This document shows positions 1-7,972 of a stretch of 33,340 nucleotides of DNA, piece by piece. How positions within the stretch are numbered: the stretch's first letter is position 1; every line of letters begins with the position of its first letter. A program made the position numbers and the translations under genes. The notes under the pieces are model-generated. The model had not been told where the DNA came from and searched no databases. It saw only the letters and a program-made list of their open reading frames with translations. The stretch is from a bacterium (GTDB lineage: Bacteria; Margulisbacteria; Marinamargulisbacteria; UBA817; JABISL01): the NCBI GenBank assembly GCA_018700055.1, contig JABISL010000052.1, positions 1 through 33,340 of the forward strand, given 5' to 3'.

Positions 1-393
1 ACCAACGAAAGGACTGATAAATGTAGCGCCAGCTTTAGCAGCGATAAGTGCTTGAGCAGCGGAGAAACAAACAGTGACGTTGGTTTTGATTCCACGGGCA
101 GTTAGGGCTCGAACTACTTTCATTCCCTCAGGGCTCATAACTACTTTGATAACGATGTTTGGTCCCCAGTTAAGGTACTCTTCTGCTTCTTTAATCATAC
201 CTTCAGCATCGGTACTCAATGTTTCTACAGAAATAGGACCTTCCATAAAAGATGCAATTTCACGAATAGTTTCTTCATGGTCACGACCCGCTTTTTTAAT
301 TAAAGATGGGTTTGTCGTTACCCCATCAACTAATCCCATTTCATGAGCATCTCTTATAGCATCTACGTCAGCGGTATCAATAAAAAACTTCAT
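1..393 (-). CDS. fsa: Small transaldolase / fructose-6-phosphate aldolase (3' part outside window)
   Basis: Partial: 131 residues are visible and the family usually has about 215-220, so the C-terminal 85 or so lie beyond the left edge. The protein opens [20 protein letters not shown], the classic start of the short transaldolase/FSA family. It then has the GVTTNPSLI phosphate/substrate loop (about residues 24-32) and [12 protein letters not shown] (about 81-92), whose lysine is the expected Schiff-base residue. The enzyme is a cytosolic TIM barrel that transfers or adds a dihydroxyacetone unit to an aldehyde in pentose phosphate metabolism. Members annotated as transaldolase and as FSA cannot be separated by eye. 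The ATG at 391-393 has AGGAG 9 bases upstream. A promoter candidate lies at 444-472. The gene is divergent from the CLC gene. Confidence 0.93.
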   Translation of the reverse strand, partial: MKFFIDTADVDAIRDAHEMGLVDGVTTNPSLIKKAGRDHEETIREIASFMEGPISVETLSTDAEGMIKEAEEYLNWGPNIVIKVVMSPEGMKVVRALTARGIKTNVTVCFSAAQALIAAKAGATFISPFVG

Positions 394-443
394 AATGGGT
401 GGCTCCTAGTTAAATGGGTAGAATTAGAATCAAAAGAGACATT

Positions 444-472
444 AATATACCCCCATTTTTAGGTTTATCCAA
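444..472 (-). promoter_or_regulatory. Candidate sigma-70 promoter for the transaldolase gene
   Basis: On the minus strand, TTGGAT (467-472) is followed 17 bases later by TATATT (444-449). The -10 matches consensus at 5 of 6 positions; the -35 keeps only the TTG. The predicted transcript start is near 437, giving a leader of about 44 bases with a good AGGAG. This is a pattern match only. Confidence 0.42.
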
Positions 473-525
473 TACACAAATAAGCGAACACATATTAGGT
501 GATATTAAGTGGGACCCATTTTCGC

Positions 526-553
526 TTGGCAGGGGGCAAATTTGTGATATTGT
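526..553 (+). promoter_or_regulatory. Candidate extended -10 promoter for the CLC gene
   Basis: TTGGCA (526-531) is followed after 16 bases by TATTGT (548-553), with an extended TG one base upstream of the -10. The transcript would start near 560 and reach AGGAG at 572-576, 8 bases before the ATG at 585. The weak -10 makes this tentative. Confidence 0.33.
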
Positions 554-584
554 AGGTAAGTTAATTTGAGTAGGAGCACCCCCC

Positions 585-1949
585 ATGCATCGTAAGCAAT
601 TTGCAGCACTAACCGAAGAATCCGTAATCTTTTTCAGTATTATCAAATGGGTAGTGCTGGCCACGGTTATTGGTACAATCGTAGGAACGGCAACATCATT
701 CTTTCTTAAAGGACTTGGATGGAGTATCGCAACCGCTTCTGGCTGGAACAACTATTATTTATTGCTACCTGTTGCGATGTTCGTATCTGCGTTACTAACG
801 AAGTACTTATCGCCTGATTCCGAGGGCCACGGGACAGAAAAGGTGATTGAGTCCATTCATAAGCGTAACGGTGACTTAAGAGCCCGTGTTGTGCCTGTTA
901 AGATCGTAACGACGACTATCACTGCAGCGTTTGGAGGATCTATCGGTAAAGAAGGGCCTGCGGCTCAAATTGGTGCAGCCTTAGCTTCTGTGTTTGCCAA
1001 AATATTCCACTTCAGTCCTGGTGATCGCAAGCGATTAGTGATTTGTGGAATCAGTGCGGGATTTGCCGCTGTATTCGGAACGCCGATTGCCGGAGCAATT
1101 TTTGGAGTAGAAGTCCTTATTGTAGGAAGTATTATGTATGAAGTGTTACTTCCCTCATTCATTGCAGGAATGGTAAGTTTTCAAGTAGCGAGCGGGTTAG
1201 GGGTTCATTATGAATCCCATTTACTGACCATTGAACCTCAGTTTTCGGCAATGTTGTTTTTGAAAGTAATTATTTCCGGGATGTTTTTTGGACTATGCGC
1301 GATTTTCTTTATTTGGGTAATGAAATTCGGTCATCACATGTCGGATCGCCTCAAAATATGGGCCCCTCTAAAAGGACTAGTTGGCGGGGTTCTCCTAATT
1401 GCTCTAGCAATGATATTTTCAACCGATTACTTAGGATTGGGGCTTGATACTATGGAACATGTCTTAAAGGGTGGGACCATTATTTGGTACGCCTTTATTT
1501 TAAAGGCAATCATGACGAGTATAACGCTAGGATTTGGTGGGAGCGGGGGGATTGTGACCCCCATATTCTATATAGGCGTCGCGTCAGGCGCTACTTATGC
1601 CCATTTAGTGGGAGAGAATCCGATATTATTTGCCGCAATAGGATTTGTTAGTTTGCTTGCTGGGGCTGCGAATACCCCCTTGGCCGCTTCCATTATGGCA
1701 GTCGAGTTATTCGGGCCAACAATTGGACCCTACGCAACATTGGCCGCGGTACTTAGCTTTTTGTTTACGGGGCACCGTAGTGCCTATGCCTCGCAAGTCT
1801 TAGGTATTAACAAGTGCGACTCAATTGCAGCCGATCCTGGAGAAGACGTGGATCACTCGGAGATGCATTACCAATACCGAACACGTAAGGTGATGGCGAA
1901 AGGCCTCAAGATTGGCAAATGGGTTTGGAAAAAACGTTTTCGAAAGTAA
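585..1949 (+). CDS. CLC-family chloride channel or chloride/proton antiporter
   Basis: 454 residues, the usual length for a bacterial CLC without CBS domains, and strongly hydrophobic with many membrane helices. The three pore motifs are present in order. GHGTEKVIE (about 81-89) stands in place of GSGIP. GKEGP (121-125) carries the gating glutamate E123. GGIVTP corresponds to the GxFxP segment in the second half (about 320-330). The retained gating glutamate is compatible with coupled Cl-/H+ exchange, but channel and exchanger cannot be told apart here. The first motif departs from the canonical GSGIP, so anion preference may differ. The protein ends in a basic tail (KKRFRK). AGGAG sits 8 bases before the ATG. 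arsM follows 83 bases downstream on the same strand. Confidence 0.93.
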   Translation: MHRKQFAALTEESVIFFSIIKWVVLATVIGTIVGTATSFFLKGLGWSIATASGWNNYYLLLPVAMFVSALLTKYLSPDSEGHGTEKVIESIHKRNGDLRARVVPVKIVTTTITAAFGGSIGKEGPAAQIGAALASVFAKIFHFSPGDRKRLVICGISAGFAAVFGTPIAGAIFGVEVLIVGSIMYEVLLPSFIAGMVSFQVASGLGVHYESHLLTIEPQFSAMLFLKVIISGMFFGLCAIFFIWVMKFGHHMSDRLKIWAPLKGLVGGVLLIALAMIFSTDYLGLGLDTMEHVLKGGTIIWYAFILKAIMTSITLGFGGSGGIVTPIFYIGVASGATYAHLVGENPILFAAIGFVSLLAGAANTPLAASIMAVELFGPTIGPYATLAAVLSFLFTGHRSAYASQVLGINKCDSIAADPGEDVDHSEMHYQYRTRKVMAKGLKIGKWVWKKRFRK

Positions 1950-2032
1950 CATGGTCGAATCTGTAACCTAACGTACTTTGCCGCATAATACCGTATTAAG
2001 TAGCCATGAGCTGAACAGGGAGTCGATATCAA

Positions 2033-3082
2033 ATGAGTCAACAAACATTATCGGAAGTTAAAGAGTATTACGGAAAAGTTCTTAAAGGAACCAAAGACCT
2101 TCAAACCAATGCCTGTTGCAGTACTGAGTCGATACCTGACTCCCACAAAAAGGCACTGGCTCAAATAGATACAGAAATATTAGATAAATATTATGGATGT
2201 GGGTCACCGATCCCGCCAGCTTTGGAAGGCGCGACTGTATTAGATCTTGGCTGTGGAACTGGTAGAGATGTTTATTTAGCATCTAAGCTAGTCGGGGAAA
2301 ATGGCCATGTCATCGGGTTGGACATGACTGACGAACAACTAGATGTGGCGCGTAAACATCAAGACTCACAAGCTAAGGCGTTTGGTTTTTCTAAGTCTAA
2401 CGTCACTTTCACGAAAGGTTACATTGAAGACCTTAAGGCGGCAGGGATCGAAGACAACTCTGTAGATCTAGTGATCTCAAACTGTGTGATTAACTTGTCC
2501 CCAGATAAGGACAAAGTGTATCAAGAAATATTTCGAGTCCTCAAACCGGGTGGCGAAATGTACATATCAGATGTATTTAGTGATAGACGTATTCCAGAGT
2601 CTTTAAGGCAGGATCCGGTGCTGTATGGGGAGTGTTTATCTGGGGCATTATACGTAGAAGACTTCCGCCGTACATTGGTAGCTTGTGGTATAGCCGATTT
2701 TCGAGTGACTTCTCAACGGCCCATTACAATTGAAAACCCAGAGATTGAAGACAAAATCGGGCATATCGACTTTTCTTCTATCAACGTTAGAGCATTCAAA
2801 CTCGGCTTGGAAGATGTCTGTGAAGATTACGGACAAATTGCTAGATATAAGGGAACAATACAGGATAATCCAAGCTATTTTGACTTGGACGACCATCACC
2901 GGTTTGAATCCAAAAAACCAGTGCTTGTATGTGGGAATACGGCCGACATGTTATCCAAGTCACGTTATGCAAAACATTTTGAGGTAACAGGTGATAAATC
3001 AACGCATTACGGGTTCTTTGATTGTTCGGATACTGAGCATGAGACCTCCTCAGATTGTGGCGAAGGTAGTTCTTGCTGTTAA
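2033..3082 (+). CDS. arsM: Arsenite S-adenosylmethionine methyltransferase
   Basis: 349 residues. Methylates As(III) with S-adenosylmethionine in the cytosol to give mono-, di- and possibly trimethyl arsenicals. The SAM site is VLDLGCGTGRD (69-79). Conserved cysteines are seen at C28/C29, C56, C151 and C201. The C151-C201 spacing of 50 matches the C174-C224 pair of characterised ArsM, and C29 and C56 fit the two N-terminal positions. Other signatures are NCVINLSPDK and the KPGGEMYISDVFSDRRIP stretch. The C-terminus (about 270-349) is the small domain common in this family and ends in a Cys-rich tail (DCGEGSSCC) that could also hold thiol-bound arsenic. The ureohydrolase starts 6 bases after the stop, so the two genes are very likely co-transcribed. 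No arsR, arsC or arsB is in the window. Confidence 0.95.
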   Translation: MSQQTLSEVKEYYGKVLKGTKDLQTNACCSTESIPDSHKKALAQIDTEILDKYYGCGSPIPPALEGATVLDLGCGTGRDVYLASKLVGENGHVIGLDMTDEQLDVARKHQDSQAKAFGFSKSNVTFTKGYIEDLKAAGIEDNSVDLVISNCVINLSPDKDKVYQEIFRVLKPGGEMYISDVFSDRRIPESLRQDPVLYGECLSGALYVEDFRRTLVACGIADFRVTSQRPITIENPEIEDKIGHIDFSSINVRAFKLGLEDVCEDYGQIARYKGTIQDNPSYFDLDDHHRFESKKPVLVCGNTADMLSKSRYAKHFEVTGDKSTHYGFFDCSDTEHETSSDCGEGSSCC

Positions 3083-3088
3083 AAGCCA

Positions 3089-4126
3089 ATGAGTGAGTAC
3101 AACCCCAGTGATGTAGGGCGAACCAATACAGGGATTTTTGGGTTACCGCATAACGAACCTGAGTCTGGGGTTATCTGTATCCCCGTGCCATGGGACGTGA
3201 CCACCAGTGACTCATCGGGCACAGCGACTGGCCCACAAGCCATACTTGATGCCTCTCCTCACTTAGATCTTTATCATCCGCTAGCACCAAAAGGGTGGGA
3301 GATCGGGATAGTTATGCGGCCTGAAGGTACTGAGTGGCAACAACAGAATAGGACTCATCGAATCCAAGCAGAAAGAGTGTTCACTGCCCAAGAAGGTGGA
3401 ACGAGCTACCCTGAGATGACTCAGGATCTCAATGATATTAATCAAGCTGGAGATGCATTAAACGAATGGGTCCATGATCAAGTCCAATCCGTATTGGATG
3501 AGTCCAAGATTCCTTTTGTGATTGGTGGCGACCATAGTGTGTCATTTGGCGCAATTCAAGCTGCTATAGAAGACCAACCCGATCTAGGCGTTCTTCAGAT
3601 AGATGCACACATGGACCTAAGAGAAAGCTACGCAGGAATGACTAACTCACACGCTTCAGTCATGGCGAACATAGTTGCTAAAACGGACCTTAAGCAGTTA
3701 ACCCAAATAGGTGTCAGAGACTATTGTGAAGAAGAGGTTGATTTTGCCAAGTCTCACCAAGGTCGACTCACGACATTCTTTGATAGAGATATCAAATCAG
3801 CTCTCTTGCAAGGAGAAGCCTCTTGGAGTGATGTATGCCAATCAATTAGCAACACACTTCCCAAGTATATTTATATTACTCTAGATATAGATGGACTAAA
3901 TCCGTCACTATGCCCTAACACAGGAACGCCAGTGCCTGGTGGCGTCGACTGGGGAGAGTTTACTTATCTTGTTGAGCTACTCGTTCAAAAAGGGCACGTT
4001 ATCGTGGCAGGTGACGTTGTTGAGGTTACACCGGGTAAGGACTCCGATTGGGACGGAAATGTAGGCGCTCGAGCTATATATCAATTGGCGATTGCAGCTG
4101 CTTTGAGCCAAAAAAAGCTTTCTTGA
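3089..4126 (+). CDS. Ureohydrolase (arginase/agmatinase family), probably agmatinase-like
   Basis: 345 residues. Hydrolyses a guanidino compound to urea plus an amine, using a binuclear manganese site. All metal ligands are visible: GGDHS (H149), DAHMD (D172, H174, D176) and DIDGLNP (D266, D268). The N-terminal 100 residues are longer and more divergent than in E. coli SpeB. The substrate could therefore be agmatine, arginine, guanidinobutyrate or formimidoylglutamate; I favour agmatine because a carboxyspermidine pathway lies directly beside it and needs putrescine. The gene starts 6 bases after arsM. Its last 46 bases overlap the 3' end of tlyA on the other strand. Confidence 0.88.
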   Translation: MSEYNPSDVGRTNTGIFGLPHNEPESGVICIPVPWDVTTSDSSGTATGPQAILDASPHLDLYHPLAPKGWEIGIVMRPEGTEWQQQNRTHRIQAERVFTAQEGGTSYPEMTQDLNDINQAGDALNEWVHDQVQSVLDESKIPFVIGGDHSVSFGAIQAAIEDQPDLGVLQIDAHMDLRESYAGMTNSHASVMANIVAKTDLKQLTQIGVRDYCEEEVDFAKSHQGRLTTFFDRDIKSALLQGEASWSDVCQSISNTLPKYIYITLDIDGLNPSLCPNTGTPVPGGVDWGEFTYLVELLVQKGHVIVAGDVVEVTPGKDSDWDGNVGARAIYQLAIAAALSQKKLS

Positions 4127-4857
4127 TTACCTTTTGTGCCGGTAATAGGGGAGGCACATTGATCAAGAACCTCAAACCCGGTCGTTGGGATAGCCTCTCG
4201 TAATCGAGTGACAATGGTTTCACGAATGGCGTCATCACGAACAATTCCGCCTTCGCCAATTTCTGATTTGCTTGCCTCAAACTGGGGCTTAACCAGGGTG
4301 ACAACCTCACAATCCTCAGGAATCACGGATCGGATAGCCGGCAGGATCTTGAGAATACTAATAAAGGATACGTCCATAACGACCACAGAGACCTGTCCCA
4401 GTATGGGGGCAGCGTCCTTCATAGCCGCTTCTAGATTGGCACGGTCCATAAGTCGCGCGTTGTACCGCTCAATAACGGTAACTCTAGAATCGGTCCGAAT
4501 TCGATAGTCCACAATGCCATATCCGACATCAAGTCCAATGACATGAGAAGCGCCTGATTTGAGCAAACAATCTGTGAATCCCCCCGTAGACTGGCCAACA
4601 TCCATTGTTGTTCGATCTTGTACTGATACGCCAAACGTCTTTAATGCACCTGCAAGTTTGTCCCCACCACGACTTGCGTAACTTGTCTTCTTTCCCAGTA
4701 GTCGAATGGTGACATCAGGTTTAATAGGCGTACCTGCCTGCGTTATCTTCTGGTCATTTACGAGGACTTTCCCCCCCATAATATAAGCTTGGGCAGCTTT
4801 AATATCATCTACGATGCCGTGCTTAACTAAATGGTCATCCAACCGATGTTTTTTCAT
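4081..4857 (-). CDS. tlyA: TlyA-family rRNA 2'-O-methyltransferase / hemolysin-like protein
   Basis: 258 residues. TlyA proteins methylate the 2'-OH of cytidines in rRNA (16S C1409 and, in some species, 23S C1920), which affects ribosome function and capreomycin sensitivity. An S4 RNA-binding domain covers about residues 4-60 (RLDDHLVKHG, then GKVLVNDQ). It is followed by ASRGGDKL (61-68) and the Rossmann motif DVGQSTGGFTDCLL (86-99). VTLVKPQFE and GNQESFFWL come later. The frame stays open far upstream inside nspC, but the ATG at 4855-4857 fits the family N-terminus and has AGGAG 4 bases before it. It overlaps nspC by 23 bases, so translation is probably coupled. The 3' end overlaps the ureohydrolase gene tail to tail. 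Confidence 0.93.
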   Translation of the reverse strand: MKKHRLDDHLVKHGIVDDIKAAQAYIMGGKVLVNDQKITQAGTPIKPDVTIRLLGKKTSYASRGGDKLAGALKTFGVSVQDRTTMDVGQSTGGFTDCLLKSGASHVIGLDVGYGIVDYRIRTDSRVTVIERYNARLMDRANLEAAMKDAAPILGQVSVVVMDVSFISILKILPAIRSVIPEDCEVVTLVKPQFEASKSEIGEGGIVRDDAIRETIVTRLREAIPTTGFEVLDQCASPITGTKGNQESFFWLKAAAIAN

Positions 4858-6028
4858 ATTGCTCCTGAGCCATAATATGTTGCTTTTTACCGTTAACGGG
4901 ACCGAGTCGGGATTTGAAGTCGCTATAATCAAACTGCCGGATACACTCAATGCGACCATCACTATAGTGGATGGCAATAGCGGGTAATTCGATGCCATTG
5001 AATGTGGTGGTCTTGACCATCGTATACATGGCCATATCTTCAAATATCAAGCGCTGTCCAATTTCTAGTGGCCGATCAAATGAATAATCCCCAATAACAT
5101 CACCTGCCAAACAAGTCATTCCACCAATTCGATAGGTATGGGATTTGACATTGGGTTTCGCCGCGCCAGTGATATCGGGTCGGTAGGGCATTTCAAGGAC
5201 ATCTGGCATATGGGTTGAAGCAGAAGTTCCTACAATAGCGATATCCATATCATTATGCATGACGTCCAAGACTTCAGCGACCAAAACCCCAGACTCAGCG
5301 ACAACGGCTTCACCAGGTTCCAAAATAACTTGGAGATCATAGCTTGTTTGTAGCCGTTCGATGATGCTACATAGAAGGTCAATATTATATCCGTTACTGG
5401 TTATATGATGCCCACCACCGAGGTTGAGCCATTTAAGAGACGATAAATAGGGCCCGAACTTGGATTCTATCGCGGCCACACTCCGATCTAATGCTTCGGC
5501 ACTCTGCTCGCAAAGCATGTGAGCCAAGAATCCATCCACATAAGCTAAGCAATCCGGATCAAAATTGGAGATAGTAGTTCCTAAGCGTGAAAAAGGGGCA
5601 CAGGGGTCATACATTGCGACATCTACTTCAGAATGTTCCGGATTAATTCGTAATCCGAATGACTTCTCATGGTGCCACTCTTTGATGGTGGATTGAAATC
5701 GTTTGATTTGCTGCGGTGTGTTAAATGTAATGTGAGATGAATACCTTAAGACATCTAGTATCCCCGATTCGGTATATGCCGGTGAATAAGTATGAATCTC
5801 CCCACCGAATTCTTCGTTTCCCAAACGAGCTTCGTGGACGGATGTACAAGTAACACCATCTAATGAAGGGGCCAACATCGGGAATACAGGGTAAGTAGAA
5901 AAGGCCTTTAACGCCAACAAAATATGGCAGCCAGTTCGCCTTCGTACACTTTCCAAGATAGCGGCATTGGATCGAATAGAGTCTTCTTCAATGATAAAAC
6001 AGGGGGTGGGAATGGCGTCATATAACAT
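4835..6028 (-). CDS. nspC: Carboxynorspermidine/carboxyspermidine decarboxylase
   Basis: 397 residues. PLP-dependent alanine-racemase-fold decarboxylase that turns carboxyspermidine into spermidine (or the nor-form into norspermidine). Visible features are the PLP lysine K41 in LLALKAFS, the LNLGGGHHIT phosphate-binding loop (201-210), EPGEAV (237-242) and the active-site cysteine C306 in GMTCLAGD. The family normally ends near the FKSRL seen at 371-375; here about 22 extra residues follow, and these are encoded over the tlyA ribosome-binding site and start. The upstream dehydrogenase gene ends 14 bases earlier, making a two-gene spermidine module that works without S-adenosylmethionine decarboxylase. 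Confidence 0.94.
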   Translation of the reverse strand: MLYDAIPTPCFIIEEDSIRSNAAILESVRRRTGCHILLALKAFSTYPVFPMLAPSLDGVTCTSVHEARLGNEEFGGEIHTYSPAYTESGILDVLRYSSHITFNTPQQIKRFQSTIKEWHHEKSFGLRINPEHSEVDVAMYDPCAPFSRLGTTISNFDPDCLAYVDGFLAHMLCEQSAEALDRSVAAIESKFGPYLSSLKWLNLGGGHHITSNGYNIDLLCSIIERLQTSYDLQVILEPGEAVVAESGVLVAEVLDVMHNDMDIAIVGTSASTHMPDVLEMPYRPDITGAAKPNVKSHTYRIGGMTCLAGDVIGDYSFDRPLEIGQRLIFEDMAMYTMVKTTTFNGIELPAIAIHYSDGRIECIRQFDYSDFKSRLGPVNGKKQHIMAQEQYEKTSVG

Positions 6029-6042
6029 TGGGAATACCTAGC

Positions 6043-7218
6043 CTAGAGTTCTTTGACATGCCATGGGAGGCCATGAGCCGAGAGGGCTTCCATAAACGGG
6101 TCGGGATCAAATTCTTCCATATTAAATACCCCGGTGCCTTGCCATTTACCAGTGAGAACCATCATCGCACCAATCATAGCGGGTACGCCGGTTGTGTATG
6201 ACACAGCCTGAGACTGGACTTCCTCGTAACAAGTGGCATGATCGCAGCTGTTATAAATAAAGATAGATCGCTCTTTTCCGTCTTTTTGACCACGAATGAT
6301 GCACCCTATAGATGTTTTTCCAGTCGTTGTTTTACCGAGTGATGCCGGGTTAGGGAGAACTGCTTTTAGGAATTGTAAGGGGACAATCTCTTGGCCGTTA
6401 TAATCAATCGGCTCAATGCTAGTCATACCAATGCTCTGTAAGACATTAAGGTGATTTAGGTAGCTGTCCGAAAAGGTCATCCAGAACCGGATGCGTTGTA
6501 GTCCTTTAATATGTTTGGCCAATGATTCCAATTCTTCATGGTGCATTAGATAAGCTTTTCGGGGACCCACCTCAGGAAAATCAAAAGTCTCAGTGACAGA
6601 TAGGGGGGCGGTTTCGATCCATTCGCCTTTTTCCCAGTATTTGCCACGTTGAGTGACTTCTCTAATATTAATCTCGGGATTAAAGTTGGTTGCAAACGGA
6701 TGGCCATGATCGCCGTCGTTACAATCGACAATATCAATGGTCTCGATACTGTCGAAATAATGTTTCTGAGCATAGGCACAAAATATATTTGTTACGCCGG
6801 GGTCAAACCCAGATCCCAATACCGCCAATAAGCCTTTTTCTTTGAATCGGTCTTGATAGTCCCATTGCCATTGATAACAGAACTTAGCCTCATCTTTAGG
6901 TTCGTAGTTGGCTGTGTCCAAGTAATGAACGCCGGTGATTAAACAGGCATCCATAATGGACAGATCTTGATAGGGTAACGCCATGTTAATAACGATTTCG
7001 GGGTCTACACGACGAATCAACTGCTCGACTTGAGCAGTTTCATCGGCATCTACTTGAGATATGGTTATCGGTGTACTACATTCCGATTGAAGGGCCGTAC
7101 ATTTGGATAATGTACGGCTAGCGACGTGTATTTCAGAGAAAATATCTCGATTCTTGGCACACTTTTTGGCAACTACACTGCCAGCCGCTCCCGCGCCTAT
7201 AATTAGTACTTTACTCAT
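6043..7218 (-). CDS. Carboxynorspermidine/carboxyspermidine dehydrogenase (saccharopine dehydrogenase family)
   Basis: 391 residues. Reductively condenses aspartate semialdehyde with putrescine (or diaminopropane) using NADPH, giving carboxyspermidine (or carboxynorspermidine). The Rossmann fingerprint IGAGAAGSVVAKKC lies at about 7-20. The whole-length saccharopine-dehydrogenase pattern follows, including GSGFDPGVTN and a catalytic-domain segment LMHHEELESLAKHI. Pairing with nspC 14 bases downstream settles the function better than sequence alone, since the family also contains true lysine-pathway enzymes. rpmG ends 25 bases upstream on the same strand, so the transcript probably starts at the rpmG promoter. 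No strong Shine-Dalgarno is seen before the ATG. Confidence 0.9.
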   Translation of the reverse strand: MSKVLIIGAGAAGSVVAKKCAKNRDIFSEIHVASRTLSKCTALQSECSTPITISQVDADETAQVEQLIRRVDPEIVINMALPYQDLSIMDACLITGVHYLDTANYEPKDEAKFCYQWQWDYQDRFKEKGLLAVLGSGFDPGVTNIFCAYAQKHYFDSIETIDIVDCNDGDHGHPFATNFNPEINIREVTQRGKYWEKGEWIETAPLSVTETFDFPEVGPRKAYLMHHEELESLAKHIKGLQRIRFWMTFSDSYLNHLNVLQSIGMTSIEPIDYNGQEIVPLQFLKAVLPNPASLGKTTTGKTSIGCIIRGQKDGKERSIFIYNSCDHATCYEEVQSQAVSYTTGVPAMIGAMMVLTGKWQGTGVFNMEEFDPDPFMEALSAHGLPWHVKEL

Positions 7219-7243
7219 AAGAATCTACAAGCGGGAAAAAATC

Positions 7244-7405
7244 CTACTTTTCTTCTTTATAAGTTTCGTGCTTTCGTGACATAGGGTTATATTTTTTGAT
7301 TTCGATACGATCTGGGGTGTTTCTTTTATTCTTTGTAGAATGGTACGTATGCCCAGTTTCTTCACTTTTAAGTACGATATGTTGACGATTGCCTTTTTTA
7401 GCCAT
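7244..7405 (-). CDS. rpmG: 50S ribosomal protein L33
   Basis: 53 residues. It starts [20 protein letters not shown] and continues with [19 protein letters not shown] and a lysine-rich end (ETYKEEK), typical of L33. It is the cysteine-free form: the CxxC zinc pairs found in some L33 proteins are absent. AAGGAG stands 7 bases before the ATG, and a near-consensus promoter lies at 7435-7463. It probably leads an operon with the carboxyspermidine genes and tlyA. Confidence 0.95.
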   Translation of the reverse strand: MAKKGNRQHIVLKSEETGHTYHSTKNKRNTPDRIEIKKYNPMSRKHETYKEEK

Positions 7406-7434
7406 GGGTAGAACTCCTTAGTTTTAGGCCTCAA

Positions 7435-7463
7435 ATTATAAGCCTTGCGTCGATGAGTGTAAA
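7435..7463 (-). promoter_or_regulatory. Near-consensus sigma-70 promoter for rpmG and downstream genes
   Basis: On the minus strand, TTTACA (7458-7463) is followed after exactly 17 bases by a perfect TATAAT (7435-7440). The start would be near 7428, about 22 bases before the ATG. This is the best housekeeping promoter in the window and fits a ribosomal protein gene. Confidence 0.75.
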
Positions 7464-7474
7464 GACACTACAAT
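7445..7474 (+). promoter_or_regulatory. Candidate purE promoter, possibly giving a leaderless transcript
   Basis: TTGCGT (7445-7450), an 18-base spacer and TACAAT (7469-7474). Transcription would begin around 7480-7482, at or next to the purE ATG. No Shine-Dalgarno is seen before that ATG, which is consistent with a leaderless mRNA. The site interleaves with the rpmG promoter on the other strand. Confidence 0.4.
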
Positions 7475-7481
7475 AAGTGCT

Positions 7482-7970
7482 ATGAAAAACGTGACTGTTG
7501 GAATCATTATGGGAAGCAAAAGCGACCTACCAATTATGGAAAAAGCGGCTGAAGTTTTGACCGAACTTGGTGTTTCTTTTGATATTAGTATTTTATCTGC
7601 TCATCGAACACCTCATGAGGCGGCAGAGTGGGCAGAAACAGCCATTGATCGTGGCATGAAGGTTGTTTTGGCTGGCGCCGGTGGCGCAGCGCATCTTCCA
7701 GGTGTGATGGCCGCATTTACGACTCTACCTGTGATTGGCGTCCCTGTTAACTCTAGTATTTCAGTTGATGGATGGGATTCATTATTATCAATCGCACAAA
7801 TGCCGCCAGGCGTTCCTGTAGCAACGGTTGGTATTGATGCCGCGAGAAATGCCGGTATATTAGCTGCTCAAATTGTAGGAACTTCGGACTTTGGAATTGC
7901 TGATAATTTGGTTCAGTTCAAAGAAAAGATGAAACAAAAAATTCTTAAGGATAACGAAAGCGTCCAGTAG
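7482..7970 (+). CDS. purE: N5-carboxyaminoimidazole ribonucleotide mutase (class I PurE)
   Basis: 162 residues, the standard class I length. Moves the carboxylate of N5-CAIR to C4 to give CAIR in de novo purine synthesis. Signature segments are [12 protein letters not shown] (8-19), SAHRTP with H41, [12 protein letters not shown] and PVIGVPV. Class I PurE normally works with PurK, which is not in the window. queH starts 2 bases after the stop, so the two genes form a short operon. The ATG lacks a ribosome-binding site, and the candidate promoter places the transcript start at or near it. Confidence 0.96.
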   Translation: MKNVTVGIIMGSKSDLPIMEKAAEVLTELGVSFDISILSAHRTPHEAAEWAETAIDRGMKVVLAGAGGAAHLPGVMAAFTTLPVIGVPVNSSISVDGWDSLLSIAQMPPGVPVATVGIDAARNAGILAAQIVGTSDFGIADNLVQFKEKMKQKILKDNESVQ

Positions 7971-7972
7971 AT

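Noticed and set aside
520-545. TTGGCAGGGGGCAAA as a sigma-54 promoter for the CLC gene
   Set aside because: The GG-N10-GC spacing is not met.
7225-7434. 69-residue minus-strand frame over rpmG
   Set aside because: A shadow in another frame; the L33 frame is unmistakable.
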